From NCBI GenBank assembly GCA_963573305.1, contig OY754336.1, positions 14,730,699 through 14,794,698 of the forward strand: DNA of 64,000 nt, in the 5' to 3' direction. Position 1 is the first letter of the stretch. Every line of letters starts with the position of its first letter. Origin of the DNA: Pyrrhosoma nymphula (taxonomy: Eukaryota; Arthropoda; Insecta; Odonata; Coenagrionidae). A program made the position numbers and the translations under genes. The notes under the pieces are model-generated. The model had not been told where the DNA came from and searched no databases. It saw nothing but the letters and a program-made list of their open reading frames with translations. Below are positions 44,023-55,247 of the stretch, one piece after another.

Positions 44023-44406
44023 TAGTGGAGCAACTCGTAAACGATCTGCTTCGCTGCTTACTTACAAAGCTTACTTGAGTAAGCTTGTTCTTGCATTAAC
44101 AAACTTTTCGGCTGTCCCACTCGTGAGCACGTGAAAATCGTGGATTTTCATGATTTAATCCTCGCAGTTGAAGCGATTGACCTTGTGCCTTTTTGATGGT
44201 CATTGAGAAGGCAAGGCGAACGAAGAACTGTATTCGTTTGGCTACAACTATCAAATTAGTCACTCCACCTGACCCTTAAATGGTGCAGGAGTGAATAGCC
44301 ATTCATGAAATCATTATTAAATGGACATTCACGCCTGTTTGCGAAGGAAATTTTGTATTGTTGAAAAGGAAGAAAATTGATTAATTTCGAGATAAAAACG
44401 AAATTA

Positions 44407-44580
44407 ATGGACAATAAACTAAGCGTACAAGAAAATTGAATGACAGAATTAAATACTGCATTCTTTTATGCGTTCTATAATACAAATTTCTATCCAATAT
44501 CTTGAGTGCAAGAATGTAAAAAAGCAATTAAAGAAAAACCTGTACCGAATTCAATGCTTTTCTTTTGGGAGTAAATGATA
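44407..44580 (+). repeat. diverged duplicate, copy 2
   Basis: Partner of 43764-43940, in the same orientation about 640 bases downstream. The recognisable core is atcttgagtgcaagaatg followed by taaaaaagcaa and cctgtaccgaa. Confidence 0.45.
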
Positions 44581-44809
44581 ACAATAATGGGGTAAAAACA
44601 ACCCCAACAATTGCCATTTTTATAATTTAGAAACCTTTATGGGCACGTGCTCAACAACCTATTAAAGTTTCATCGCAATCGGATGAATGGTATTGGCGTG
44701 CATAAAACACGAACAAAACAAACATTCTTTTTTATATGTAAGATTTGGGGACGTGTAGAGAATCATCATCCAAAAAGACCTCCAAATAGTTCGGGAGAAA
44801 AGATTTCCA

Positions 44810-45017
44810 ATGAAAACTATGCGAAGTAGAAGAGAAAAACTTATAAAAACTCTTATGAAAGGAGAATCAATGGTAAGCATTACCAAGTAAAACCGAGAAC
44901 AAAATACATTAGACAAATAATGAGAAATGTAAAAAATGAGGACTTGTAACGGAATAAAGCGGACAGCTGAATGAAGGAAGCAGTGGAGAGCTGTTGCAAA
45001 ACATCTGATCGATGACT
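44810..45017 (+). pseudogene. RTE-like LINE 3' coding end
   Basis: In one plus frame REKLIKTLMKG is readable; in the next, RINGKHYQVKPRTKYIRQIM, then after stops MKEAVESCCKTSDR. A frame shift within the last block gives the WRA-type tail seen at 12802 and 14083. This order (basic tail, PRTKYI..QI, then the EWRAAANQ end) is the C-terminus of RTE-like LINEs. It has at least one frameshift and two stops, with no reverse transcriptase upstream. Confidence 0.6.
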
Positions 45018-45829
45018 AGCGGTGAGTATCATCTAGGCCATGCCGTTTAACACCGAATAATCATCACTAAAGTATATCCTCACTCAATGAATCAGATAAG
45101 ACAGTTACATATATAAAACATATAAATCATAAAACATTTTTTTTTCCTATACCGTTCGTTCGCGCGTATCTCTCACCTGAACCAATGCACTGAATGAATT
45201 GAAATTCAAAATATCAATTGTGACCGTTAGGCCTCTTGTTGTGCGTTTGCAACGTTTTATTTAGTGTCATACTTATTCGCAAATAAAATAAAACTTTGCA
45301 TCATAATCGTGCTTCCAAATATCGTAATTTATCATATTCTAATCACATATTGCCCTTATTTTACCATCGTATTCACATCGGGTATAGCACGTCACGTCAT
45401 ATCGCATATTTCATGGTGTCGCAAAGCGATATTTCGCGTAGCCTTTGGCTCAGCATCGCAGTGCATATCTCAAGAATTGGACTCAATCAAATTCGACCCA
45501 TTGAAAGTTTGTACTGGTTTACTCTGAAAGGGAAGGGAAGAGGGGGGAAGTGGTCGAATTAGAGCAAAAGGTGAGTTGAGGGAGGGAGAGGGGTATTGCA
45601 GTGGAGGTTGCTCCGGTGACCTCTTGAATTTGCATTGTACCATCACATACCAGAATAGTACATGTGGGAGCTTCTGGGATTGTATTCAAGCCACTGCCTA
45701 TGGGAATTATTTCTGAAAAGCTTTCCAAGAGGTAATAAAATATTTGTGCACTTGGGATGGAAATACCTTTATGTTATCCGTTGTTTTGTGAAAATTGTTG
45801 TATGGTATAAACATCAGGAGTTTAGGTCA
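45018..45829. other. no gene recognised
   Basis: Intergenic. The overlapping frames of about 88 codons at 45264-45562 are not recognisable. Confidence 0.4.
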
Positions 45830-45905
45830 AATAAAATTCAAAACCTAAGCCAACGTTTCGGATATATTGTATATTCATCCTCAGGGTTACATCGAATGAT
45901 GTTAC
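45830..45905 (-). repeat. PLE-type hammerhead-like motif
   Basis: The minus strand reads CCCTGAGGATGA, an AT stem-loop (ggatga..tatatcc) and CGAAACGTTGGC, then an A/T-rich tail with tttatttgacc. This is the arrangement of Penelope element ends with a small hammerhead. The CTGA half carries an insertion relative to CTGATGA, so catalytic activity is doubtful. No coding sequence is adjacent. Confidence 0.45.
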
Positions 45906-46270
45906 ACAATGATTTCTTTGTCTACAATTCTTTTTTGAAAACAGTATGGTCTAAGATACATACTTAACAGTCATTAAAAAGAAATATATATAGACATCTT
46001 CAAGATTGCCTTTTATTTTTAAGTTTGTTGATATTTTATTTACATTTGTAATTTCGTTGCTTGGTTTATTTCTTTGTTGAACAATTATGTTTCATTTATT
46101 AAAAATAGGTCGAGAAATCACGTCATAAAAATAGGTGTAAACCATCTATTTAAGTTGGTAGGAGTGGAGGTGAGACAATCGCATTATTCATCTGAGGGTA
46201 TCAAAGAAAAGGAAAGAAAAGAAAGGAAACTATCTAGGACGAATCTAAGATATTACCCGGGTTGGCGCGC

Positions 46271-46510
46271 CTTAACCCTCCATTGGTCGCGCTATGTGAT
46301 TTTCTCTAACACCAAATTTAAACTTGTGCTCACTTTAAAACCATGAGTTAGAATAAGTTTTCTGTCCTTGTAGCAGACATTTTATCTCTTCCTATTGACC
46401 GTCCGTCTCAAAAAGTATAAATGAAGCGTCCGCAGCTGTGTAATGATATATCTGATACCGTCGGCTACAAAGTGTGAGACTTTTTCTCATCGCGCGACCA
46501 CTGACGTTAT
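46271..46510. mobile_element. piggyBac-like MITE
   Basis: The left side reads TTAACCCTCCATTGGTCGCG followed by ctatgtgattttctc. The right side, reversed, reads cagTGGTCGCGCgatgagaaa. TTAA plus CCC is the target and terminus of piggyBac elements. The right TTAA is decayed (gttatt). There is no transposase in the 240 bases. A related terminus occurs in the large inverted repeat just downstream. Confidence 0.45.
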
Positions 46511-46756
46511 TGTTTTTGTATCACTCAGTTGCGTTACACTCTCGCAGCATGCGAGCAAAGTTGACTTATTTCGTGGAGAGCAGATATTTTAATGAAAATT
46601 TATGAGTCATAAGAATGTATGTCCTCACAAATAAATATGTCTTCATGAGAATGGTAATTTTCTTCATTTATACCCAATGATATCATCGCCAGTAAAATTA
46701 GCGATGATTACGTAATTGTATCAGTAATTGTGTATCTGTGGAAATCATTGTTTTAA

Positions 46757-48121
46757 ATGAAAATTTAGAGAAATAAATTATATCTAAATATAGTGTAATA
46801 TGCGCTCTATGATAGATTATCAATGATACATTTCAGTGTGAGAAAAAGTCTCACACGCGACCGCTCGCGTGATAGGTAGCTTAGCGACCACTCCCGGGTT
46901 AAACGGGGCTCGGAAAGTGAAACAAAACAAAAAATGAAATTTAATAAATAAAATATGACATAGGAAGGAAAAAAAATAATGAAGCATAATGCATTCTCCA
47001 AAGAAAGAGTATCTATCGCTAAAGTTTGGCCTCCATCACGAAGCTGGAAAAATACTTGTGTCTGCGATTCCCAAGCGTTATCACGAAGACACGTGCGGCG
47101 GCAGTTGCGAGGAATCCGTGCGACGCCGCCGAGCACGAATGTTCCTCACGTGCGGAAGAGTGTTGCGCGGGATGAAAAATAATTTTATTAATTACTATTT
47201 TATTTTAACAATAATGATATTCCCGTTCTATATGACGATTACGTGAAATAACATAACGCCTCCAGTCAATTATACATTTCTACCATGTTCAATAGGATAT
47301 ATAAGTCATAGAGTACACAAATGTTTTCCATTCTTTTCTATCCTAGATTCCTTCTCACATTCTCTTCCACCTTCCTTCTTTCTTCCTCATTCCCGACATT
47401 CATTCATATCCATTAGCATCCGCTCTTATCCCAACGCAGTCAGGATGTCACACGACCATGATTTTTTTATATAAAATTTTCCTATAAACGATAACACTGC
47501 AAGTCACTCAGTGACCTCTGTCGCCTGAGCACCAAATTAAAATACTCCTACAACCCAACTCATACGCATGCAATGGCTTCCTGATCGCTCAGTTCCTCCT
47601 TCTGCAACTTGTGGAAGTGGAATCGAAACAAGACGCGAAAAATCTCACGTTCCGTCTCTCTGCGGAGAAATCGCGAGCCGTCCGTCGTTGCGCCCCCATA
47701 CGTGCATCCCGCGCAACACTCTTCCGCACGTGAGGAACATTCGTGCTCGGCGGCGTCGCACGGATTCCTCGCAACTGCCGCCGCACGTGTCTTCGTGATA
47801 ACGCTTGGGAATCGCAGACACAAGTATTTTTCCAGCTTCGTGATGGAGGCCAAACTTTAGCGATAGATACTCTTTCTTTGGAGAATGCATTATGCTTCAT
47901 TATTTTTTTCCTTCCTATGTCATATTTTATTTATTAAATTTCATTTTTTGTTTTGTTTCACTTTCCGAGCCCCGTTTAACCCGGGAGTGGTCGCTAAGCT
48001 ACCTATCACGCGAGCGGTCGCGTGTGAGACTTTTTCTCACACTGAAATGTATCATTGATAATCTATCACAGAGCGTATATTACACTACATTTAGATATAA
48101 TTTATTTCTCTTAATTTTCAT
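46757..48121. repeat. 1.36-kb inverted repeat with ~418-base arms
   Basis: The left arm 46757-47174 and right arm 47705-48121 are reverse complements. The inner ~360 bases differ by only one base in an A-run, and the outer ~60 bases by about four substitutions. The spacer of 530 bases is AT-rich with a pyrimidine-rich stretch. Each arm contains TTAACCCGGGAGTGGTCGC reading outward, like a piggyBac-type terminus, and a gtgtgag-actttttctcacac stem. A 109-codon frame occurs in the left arm (46807-47136, minus) and recurs broken in the right. It has no recognisable domain. Transcription through the locus would give a long double-stranded hairpin RNA. Confidence 0.9.
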
Positions 48122-48849
48122 CCTAGAGAGTCAATCAAAAGACGCTCGTAAACGTATTGAGACAAGGGATTCGATGGCGATGCGAAAAAGTTACAAAATT
48201 GCATAATTTATAAACTTTATCATTGTACTGCACGGGGTCACTTTCTATCTGCCGGGAAGGGCGACCCTCGGCCGTCCCCAAGCTCAAGAGAGGACCCGGA
48301 TTACCTCGCGAGCGAGCGAGGGCCTTCCTAATGAGGGTCTTCTGGAGACTACCTGGGTCTGTCCGCCATGCGGTCCCCCTGAAATCGACACTACCCTTAT
48401 TTTTAAATACAATTGAGAATTGATTGTTTCAGTAATTAGCAAAATAATATGAAGGATTGAGATTGGTTTTAAATGTGTAGAAATAGAGCGGATCTGGCTT
48501 CTGTCCGCAGCAATACCCATTGAACACTGTACGAAACAGCAGATGCAGAGGTATATTAATACTAATATTGATTCTATGCTGTTGAAGTTTTGTACAATTT
48601 ATGCATGAAAACATACACTTAACACTCTCTTCGCTTTTGAATTTTCAACCTGCTTTCCAAGGGGTAGGTACTTTCAAAACAGCGAAGTCATGCATTTTGC
48701 AGTCTTTTAAGTTTCAGCGGCAATCTCTTTGTTCTAGTTGTAGATACGCATGAACAGTAGTCAGCGCGTGACACAGTAATTGCATTACCAAGTTTAATTC
48801 GTTAAGCAGAAAAGGGTCATGTTCCGGAATTCTTTAAAGTTGACTGTAA
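48122..48849. other. no gene recognised
   Basis: Intergenic. The 48223-48423 frame is unrecognised. Nothing else was seen. Confidence 0.4.
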
Positions 48850-49140
48850 ATGTGTGGAGAGAGGGAGGGGGAGAAGGGTGCGGGGGAAAGAGTATACCTC
48901 CACTCTTCCCGAGCTTCTAACCCCCTCTCTTTTTGCACACGTCCTCTCCCTCCACGCCCCCCCCCCTTCTCTTTCCCGCCCCTACTCTCGGGGATCGATG
49001 AGTGCTATAGCCAACCGACTAGTCTGTGTGTACGTGAGAGAGGGAGAGAGCGGAAGAAGGAAGGGTAGCAAAGAGGGGAGAATAAGGATTCGGGTTTTAA
49101 AGAGGAAAGCAGGGCATGGGGGACGTGTTGTGTGGGCGTA
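48850..49140. promoter_or_regulatory. GC-rich low-complexity patch
   Basis: Alternating G-rich and C-rich runs, including a C9 run near 48958. Open frames are low complexity and overlap in two phases. No protein is called. Confidence 0.2.
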
Positions 49141-49889
49141 ACATTTTCGCAAGGACTCGAACGGAGATGGCGGTGTTATGTTTTTTCGATGCGGAAGTCT
49201 TTAGTCGAGGAGTCTCTCAAAATTTTAATTTGTTTTGAAATATCTGGGGCTTTCCATCCATCATAAGCCATTCTCAGCCCTAAGGACTAAGGACGTGAAG
49301 ATCCTGAACCGATGGAGATCCCGCGAAAAATTCACGTATTTCATTCATTTTAATGTACGGGTGTAGGGCTATGGCCTCTTATACTAAAGGAAACCGGCGA
49401 CCGGAGCGATTATTGCCTTTTCAATGAATCAGTGTGTGCTGGGATGCAAGGGTATTGGTTGAATTTGAGGGGGTATGATGTGGAATAGGGTCAAGGCACA
49501 GTGACCCCTTTTCCGCCTCAACCTATTCGTCAAACTCGATTTATTTCATTCATCTGCTCTGCGGTGTGGATAATGCCCGTAAGGTGACTGGCACTGAAAA
49601 GGTGTTTACGTTGCGAAAAAAAATGCCGTGCATCGTTTGATGCGCGAAATTTTATGGGACAAAACAAACCGCGAGTCGCCCACGCGAGAATAAGGGTTCG
49701 GGAAAAAATCACGAAATTTGGAGGTGTGTAAAAGAAAGAAGCCAGCACGATGACGATAGGAACAATAACAGCAGGAATGAACAAAAAATCGCCGTTTTTT
49801 TTACGAAATTTGGAGATACATTCAGAGGAAAAATGAAGCCATTGTGGCGATAGGAGTAACAATAACATCGGAAATAAACAAAAGTAGGT
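49141..49889. other. no gene recognised
   Basis: The near-duplicate phrases acgaaatttgga (49712 and 49803) and gccattgtgg/ccagcacgatg suggest a small imperfect internal duplication of about 90 bases. The frame on the minus strand (49530-50279) is Pro/Ser-rich and continues into the GC-rich island, so it is not called. Confidence 0.35.
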
Positions 49890-51160
49890 TGTGCAGAAGG
49901 AAGGGGGTGAAGGGGATAATGTGAGGTATAGAGAGAGGGAGAAAGGAGGTGTTTTGGGCGAAAGGGGTGGCGTCTCTCTAACCGGTAGCAAGCGGGAGGA
50001 GTCGGCGATGGCGGGCTCCGGGAATGCCGGGAAGAGTAGGACGGGAACAGAAGTAGAGGAGAGAAAGGAGGTGGATATTGTAGGTAGGTCGGGAGGGAGG
50101 AGTGTTTCAGGAAGGGCGGAGGGGGGTATGGCAAGGGTTACGGCGGCGAAGGGGCCTGTGGACGCAGGCGCGCGCACCCTGGCGGCGGCGGGGGGTGGGG
50201 AGGATAGCGGCGTCGTCCCTATCGATCCGGCGTGGGGGGGCAGAGAGCCCCATTTACTCCCCTTATTCGCGCGGCCCAACGCTCTGAGGGCGGAGGTGGG
50301 AGGGGGTGGGAGGAGGGCGAGGGGAAGTCTCTCCTCCTCTCTCAGCTCCCGTCACAACAGTGAGTACTACTACGGCCGGCTGGGTGCGCGGGGGGGGGGG
50401 GCGGAGGGCGCAGGGGAGGCGACGGAGGCGGTGTTGGCGGCGGTGCGGGGCGCGGAAGGGGTTCGTTGGCGTGGCGTTGAGCGCGCCACCAGGAGGGGGG
50501 GAAATGGCGGGCTTTGGCGTGGCGGCAAAGCCGGGAGGTAGGGGAGGGGCGAGGGAGGGTAGCGATTCATAACCCTGGAGTTCCAGGCCGGCTGGAGTTC
50601 CGGAGCCGCGCGTGGAGGGGTGGACCCTGGATGGTGGGGAGGGATGGAGGGGGAGGGGGGTCTGTATGCAAACAGGGTACCCTCCCCTCTATACTCCCCC
50701 GTAACCAACTTTTTATACATATTCCCCTCTCCGCCCTTCTCCTCCCTCTCAGCTCTATCGCGTCCTTTCCCCTCCCGGCCCTTCCCCGCCCGCTGCCTGC
50801 CCTCGTACTTCTGCACCCGGCCGGCCGTCCTGTGACGACATAAAATCCGGGGCCACGGCGCCGTCGCATCGAGGGTGTCCTTATTTCGGGTTCACGCCGG
50901 CTCTCCCGCGCGCGCGGGGCACATATATGAACCCTGTGTCACTCCCCTCGCCCCATCGTGCACCACCTCTCCTCCACGCTGCGGGCCTTCGGCTCGTGAC
51001 TGGAGTTGTTTCTGCGTCTCTCTCTCTCCCTCTTCACTCCTCGTTCTCTTCCGCCTCTCTTTCTTCTCTCTCTCTCGCGTTTTTTTGCTCTTTTTTCTCA
51101 TCCCGAGTTCGTTCGCCTTGCCGTCTCACGGATTTGCTGATTGATCCGGCGTGGCCTTGT
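49890..51160. promoter_or_regulatory. strong CpG-rich island
   Basis: This is the most CpG-dense block in the window. It is G-rich on the plus strand to about 50660 (G11 run at about 50391), then pyrimidine-rich to about 51115. A TATA-like acatatatgaacc lies at about 50920 inside CG-rich DNA and is followed by pyrimidine-rich, initiator-compatible sequence. Frames up to 249 codons exist on both strands over the same bases and are Gly/Arg/Ala- or Pro/Ser-rich. It may be the promoter or first exon of a host gene outside the window, but no coding exon can be supported. Confidence 0.35.
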
Positions 51161-52927
51161 TGATATTCCGTCGGAAGGGAAATGATGCGGGCTCCAACCG
51201 CTTAGAATCTAAGACTGTTTCATTTGCATCCTCTTCGCCTTGTTTTTTCTAGATTATTTATGCTAACATTCTCTTTTTATCCTAATTGATATTTTGTGTT
51301 TTATTTCTCTTTTTTCCGATGCATACTTGAATTCTCATAGTCCCGTATTCGTAAACAAGCGCAATATGTAGACTTAGAGCGTCCGTTTTGGTTATTCTTC
51401 GGGTTTTTCTCCACGTTTGGATATTTTATGACATTCCAATCCCGCGTATTTCTATAGTTCTAATGCATTTGAATGATTTCTTATGGATTTTGCCGTAGCC
51501 CCAGCCTCTGTTTTTCCCATGATATTTCCTGTTTCTGCGATCCCTCCGGAAGTATTGCAGCAAGTTCAATTTATCTTGGTTGAAAGAAAATGCAATTGCG
51601 CCCTACAACGGGGTGACAAATATGAAAAATGCTGAATGTCAGGGAAATCATTTTGATTAAGAATATTGAACACGTTATTCTAAACTTGCTTTTCTCTACA
51701 ATCTCCTCATTTTCTGTGTTGGACCCTTAGACGCAGTGCTGAGGTAAAATACGGGTACGGTTTCCTGTCGGGAATCCATTACACAACGCTCATTTTGGAA
51801 TGTTCATGCAGAAAGTATAATTTATTTAAAAAATTAACTGTATTCCACTAGCGCATAGATTCGCGGTCACTCCTTGATGATGGGAATGAGTACCTACAGA
51901 AAATCCTTTCAAGCACCTGCCAGTACGTCATGTTTTGCCATATTTTGTGCAGTTTTAGTCTTTAATAAACAAATTTCCCCACATGGTTTGTTGCTTTATG
52001 TATTTAACGGAGTGCAAATTAAAATTTAATGTTTCCACTTAAGGGAAGTTATGCATAATTTTGAACGCAATTTTTATGATTGTCTTTCCAAGAATGATCA
52101 AATTTGGTTGTTGTTACCCTTTCATTCATTTTACTGGAAATATTCTATATTGTTGTTTATTAATTTGTTAATGAGTATATTTTTATGGACAATCGTGTCT
52201 GCTGAAAAAACACGGAAATTTTTATTGAATAATATTGCATAAATTGCTCAATAAGCTGATTTTCGCGTTCTCCCATGTATTTCATGCGACCAAAGGTAGC
52301 CTGCTGTCATTTATGCCAAATTTAGGTAATATATGAATCTTAAAATATTATCTGCAGTCGATCATCGCTGGTGACTGGTCTTTACCTTAGAAATTAGTTA
52401 AGCTTTAAGATTTTTGGTGATAAATGAATGCTTGCAAGGTATAAATATGTATAACGTTTCTTTATCATTGCTATTATTGGTTGTGAGAACGGAATGCTGA
52501 TATTTTTATGGGGTTCGGAAATGTTCTCTGTACAAATCAGCGTGATTTGAGCTCCCCAATTGCGGGAATCCAATAGTCTGAGTAAATATGCAGCAAAGCA
52601 AACACGGTGAATCAGAGAGACTTCTCCAGATGCACCCGCTCGACGCGTTGCCTAGAAGAGGGTCCCTTGAAAAATAATTTTTGGGTGAAATCCAACTATT
52701 ACTTCCGCCCCTGGATCCTTCCTCTTAATTCAAAATTAAATGTGAGTTTTCGGGGGGATCCAGTACACAGTTCTGAACAAAAATATTTTCTCGTAATCAA
52801 GCTTTTATACTCCCTTTTGCCTGGATCCATTTCAAGGTTATTATTTGATTTATAAGAAGGTATAATTGAAAACTATATTTTAGGTAGCTGGAGCGTTGTC
52901 GTGAGTCATTGAGTTAACATTTTGATA
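51161..52927. other. no gene recognised
   Basis: AT-rich intergenic sequence with short motif-free frames. Confidence 0.45.
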
Positions 52928-53058
52928 AATTTTCTAGGAAGTCGAAAACAAATTGTTGGACTACGTTTCACTGAGGTACATCTTTTTATTTATAATAACT
53001 TTTCTAGTAAGTCGAAAACAAATTCTTGGAATACATTTCACTGAGGTACATCTGTTTA
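52928..53058 (+). repeat. 70-bp tandem duplication
   Basis: ttttctag-aagtcgaaaac and tttcactgaggtacatct recur at a period of 70 bases (about 52928 and 52998), with roughly 5 differences over 58 bases. Confidence 0.8.
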
Positions 53059-54330
53059 TACGGAGGAAATAACCAAAAATGCATTAATTTCAATGATTTC
53101 AGAATTATATTTTTAAATTTTCGCGTTAAGTATTGTTGTGACTTGGGTTTATACGGCGCGAAATTCGAAATTTTAGCGAAAATTATATCTAAATTTTTTT
53201 TTTTACTTGGAATGATACCTTGATATTTGTTAGCTGCCATTATTATTACATAAAATGTATTATTTCGCGTTTAGCAGAAAATCTGCAAATTTTTAATCGA
53301 ATTATTTCAAAATATATGTCATATGCCGTAAGGCTACGTGTTATAGTAGTATTGAATTTCAAAGAAACCAAATTGGTAACAAGCAATTTTTTTCACTTTT
53401 ATCTATAGACATTACTGATCAGAACACATGTGCAATTTATCACGCCAATCCGTACATAAACAAACATTTAAAGGCAGGTGTTACCTCTGCAACACCTGGT
53501 GAGTTTCATAGATTCAACACATGGTGAATTTCATAGGCCCCTGAAGAACGCTGGAGGCCGTTTAAAAACTATGAAAATGACATTCTCTGATTAACGGCAT
53601 GACCTAACGCGAAAGATTCCTCATAGCACTGAATATGATATCACTGTTGGGAATCATAAAGACGAGGAAATCGATTAAGACTGGACTGTAGCACGATCAA
53701 TATTTCACACTAAAATTACGCCCGATTTTGGTAGTCTACTTCCACTGAAAGGAACTGTATTTAAATGAGAAACTCACCCGATCAAAACGGATGACGTAAT
53801 ATTTAGCAGAGGGGTCTGTCAGTACAGTTTATGAAGTGTTTATCTTTGACGATTTTCAACCAGCATGGGCCACCTCAGTGCATTGTGACAGTGGTTAAGA
53901 GATTTCCGCGTTTGTTTTTAGGAGCAAAAATCTATATATAGTCTACTCGTAGACTCGAGACGAAAGAATTATTCCTAATTAGAATCATGTATCAAGTAGA
54001 TATTTAATGATGACCAGCTACAGCACAACTCCTGAAATAGGGCATAAAAATTGAATTTGGAGTAGACAACCGGAAGACGAAAAAAGAGCTCGAAGTAGAA
54101 ATCGTATCTGAAATTGAACTGCTACTAAAAGGAAAAAGGCGTTGTGAATGTAACTGTTGGTTTGTCTGCGGATTGTTCCTTCTTGCATTGGGAAACCCTA
54201 GTTCTAACTATACTAAGTCCTCTAAATACGATGGTGCGCTACTTTCCCTTCTCAATATGCACGTACAATTATGGATTGTCTCAACTACTACCAAGAACAA
54301 TTAAATTGAACATTGGTTGTGGAAAATTAT
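53059..54330. other. no gene recognised; one short tandem repeat
   Basis: A tandem pair of about 26 bases (caacacctggtgagtttcat, then caacacatggtgaatttcat) lies at 53488-53537. The remaining sequence holds only short frames. Confidence 0.45.
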
Positions 54331-54408
54331 TTCCTGAATCGGGAACCGAACCGCGGAACTTAGCCTCTCCGGGGCAATGCGGAGGTCACTATGTTATCCA
54401 GGATTCTC
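54331..54408 (-). repeat. tRNA-derived SINE head, minus strand
   Basis: On the minus strand TGGATAACATAGTGACC (box A) is followed by CGGTTCGGTTCCCG (54340-54353, box B), then attcaggaaataattttcc. The box spacing and the absence of a closed acceptor stem favour a SINE over a tRNA gene. Confidence 0.5.
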
Positions 54409-54537
54409 TACTGTCCTAGGCAATTTTTGAGGGTCTGCCGTAATTAACTGTCGTATACTATTACGATCCATCAAGAATGGCTCACTCAAGGCGATATCGT
54501 GCTTCAAGAAAGCCACTGTTCACGAGCATATGCTATA

Positions 54538-54581
54538 AACTATTACAACCCGTCGCGACAAGGCGACGAGTTGTAATAGTT
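54538..54581. repeat. 19-base-arm hairpin
   Basis: The left arm aactattacaacccgtcgc (54538-54556) and right arm gcgacgagttgtaatagtt (54563-54581) pair at 18 of 19 positions around the loop gacaag. It stands alone, with no flanking TIR or TSD seen. Confidence 0.8.
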
Positions 54582-54613
54582 CTGTGCAAGTGCAAAAGTG
54601 CAAGATATTCTGT

Positions 54614-54795
54614 ACTGCAGGCAGTGCCGTATTAACACACTACGGGGCCTGTATGCAGTATAATCAACGGGGCCCACGTTAATAAACAAGTCGCAAGAGA
54701 GGAAAGGGGAAAACAATTCTCGGGGCCCCCAAAGCTTTGAGGCCCATTGGTAACTGCCTACTTTGCCTTATTGGTAATACGGCACTGACTGCAGC
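54614..54795. mobile_element. 166-bp hAT-type MITE with TSD
   Basis: CAGTGCCGTATTA at 54622 is inverted exactly at the right end (54775-54787). The flanking octamers actgcagg (54614-54621) and actgcagc (54788-54795) match at 7 of 8 positions, the 8-base TSD expected of hAT elements. The interior (ggggcc blocks on both sides) has no coding capacity. It would depend on a hAT transposase in trans. Confidence 0.8.
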
Positions 54796-55245
54796 GATGA
54801 GCAGCAAATAAAGCTGTGAAATTTCCCGGTCTTTTCTCCTCGGGCATTTAAACGCAACGCTTCCATTGTTATAAATTCTCTTACTTAGTAGTGTCGTTTG
54901 GGTTGTTATGTGCATGATAAATGAAAATGTTTATAATTTTAGGAGTTTATCGCTTGACTATAGTCTGGTTATTTTGTCTACTTTCTTCGCCTACGATGGC
55001 ATGTGATCAATCTGATGCATCCTGTGTTTATGGCTTGGATATGTTATTGAACGTTTTCTGTACAACTCCCAAGGCTCCATCTTTTTTCTACATAGAGGGT
55101 CGATGCTAAGGAAAAAGTGTTACTAAAAACATAGGAATGACCAAATTTAGATATTTTTTTTCTATTAAGAAACACGTCATTTAATTTTGAAATTAATTTA
55201 TAGCGGTAATTGTCCATTCCATAGCGATGTCGTATTTGCAGTATT
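54796..55245. other. no gene recognised
   Basis: Intergenic; the 62-codon frame at 54921-55109 is unrecognised, with a hydrophobic start. Confidence 0.4.
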
Positions 55246-55247
55246 TA

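Noticed and set aside
46807..47136. 109-codon frame in the left inverted arm
   Set aside because: The copy in the other arm is frameshifted by the A-run difference and there is no recognisable domain. It is more likely a by-product of the repeat.
49530..50541. Long open frames (249 codons minus, 216 codons plus) in the CpG island
   Set aside because: They overlap on opposite strands, are Gly/Arg/Ala- or Pro/Ser-rich and lack domains. GC-rich DNA with few stop codons explains them.
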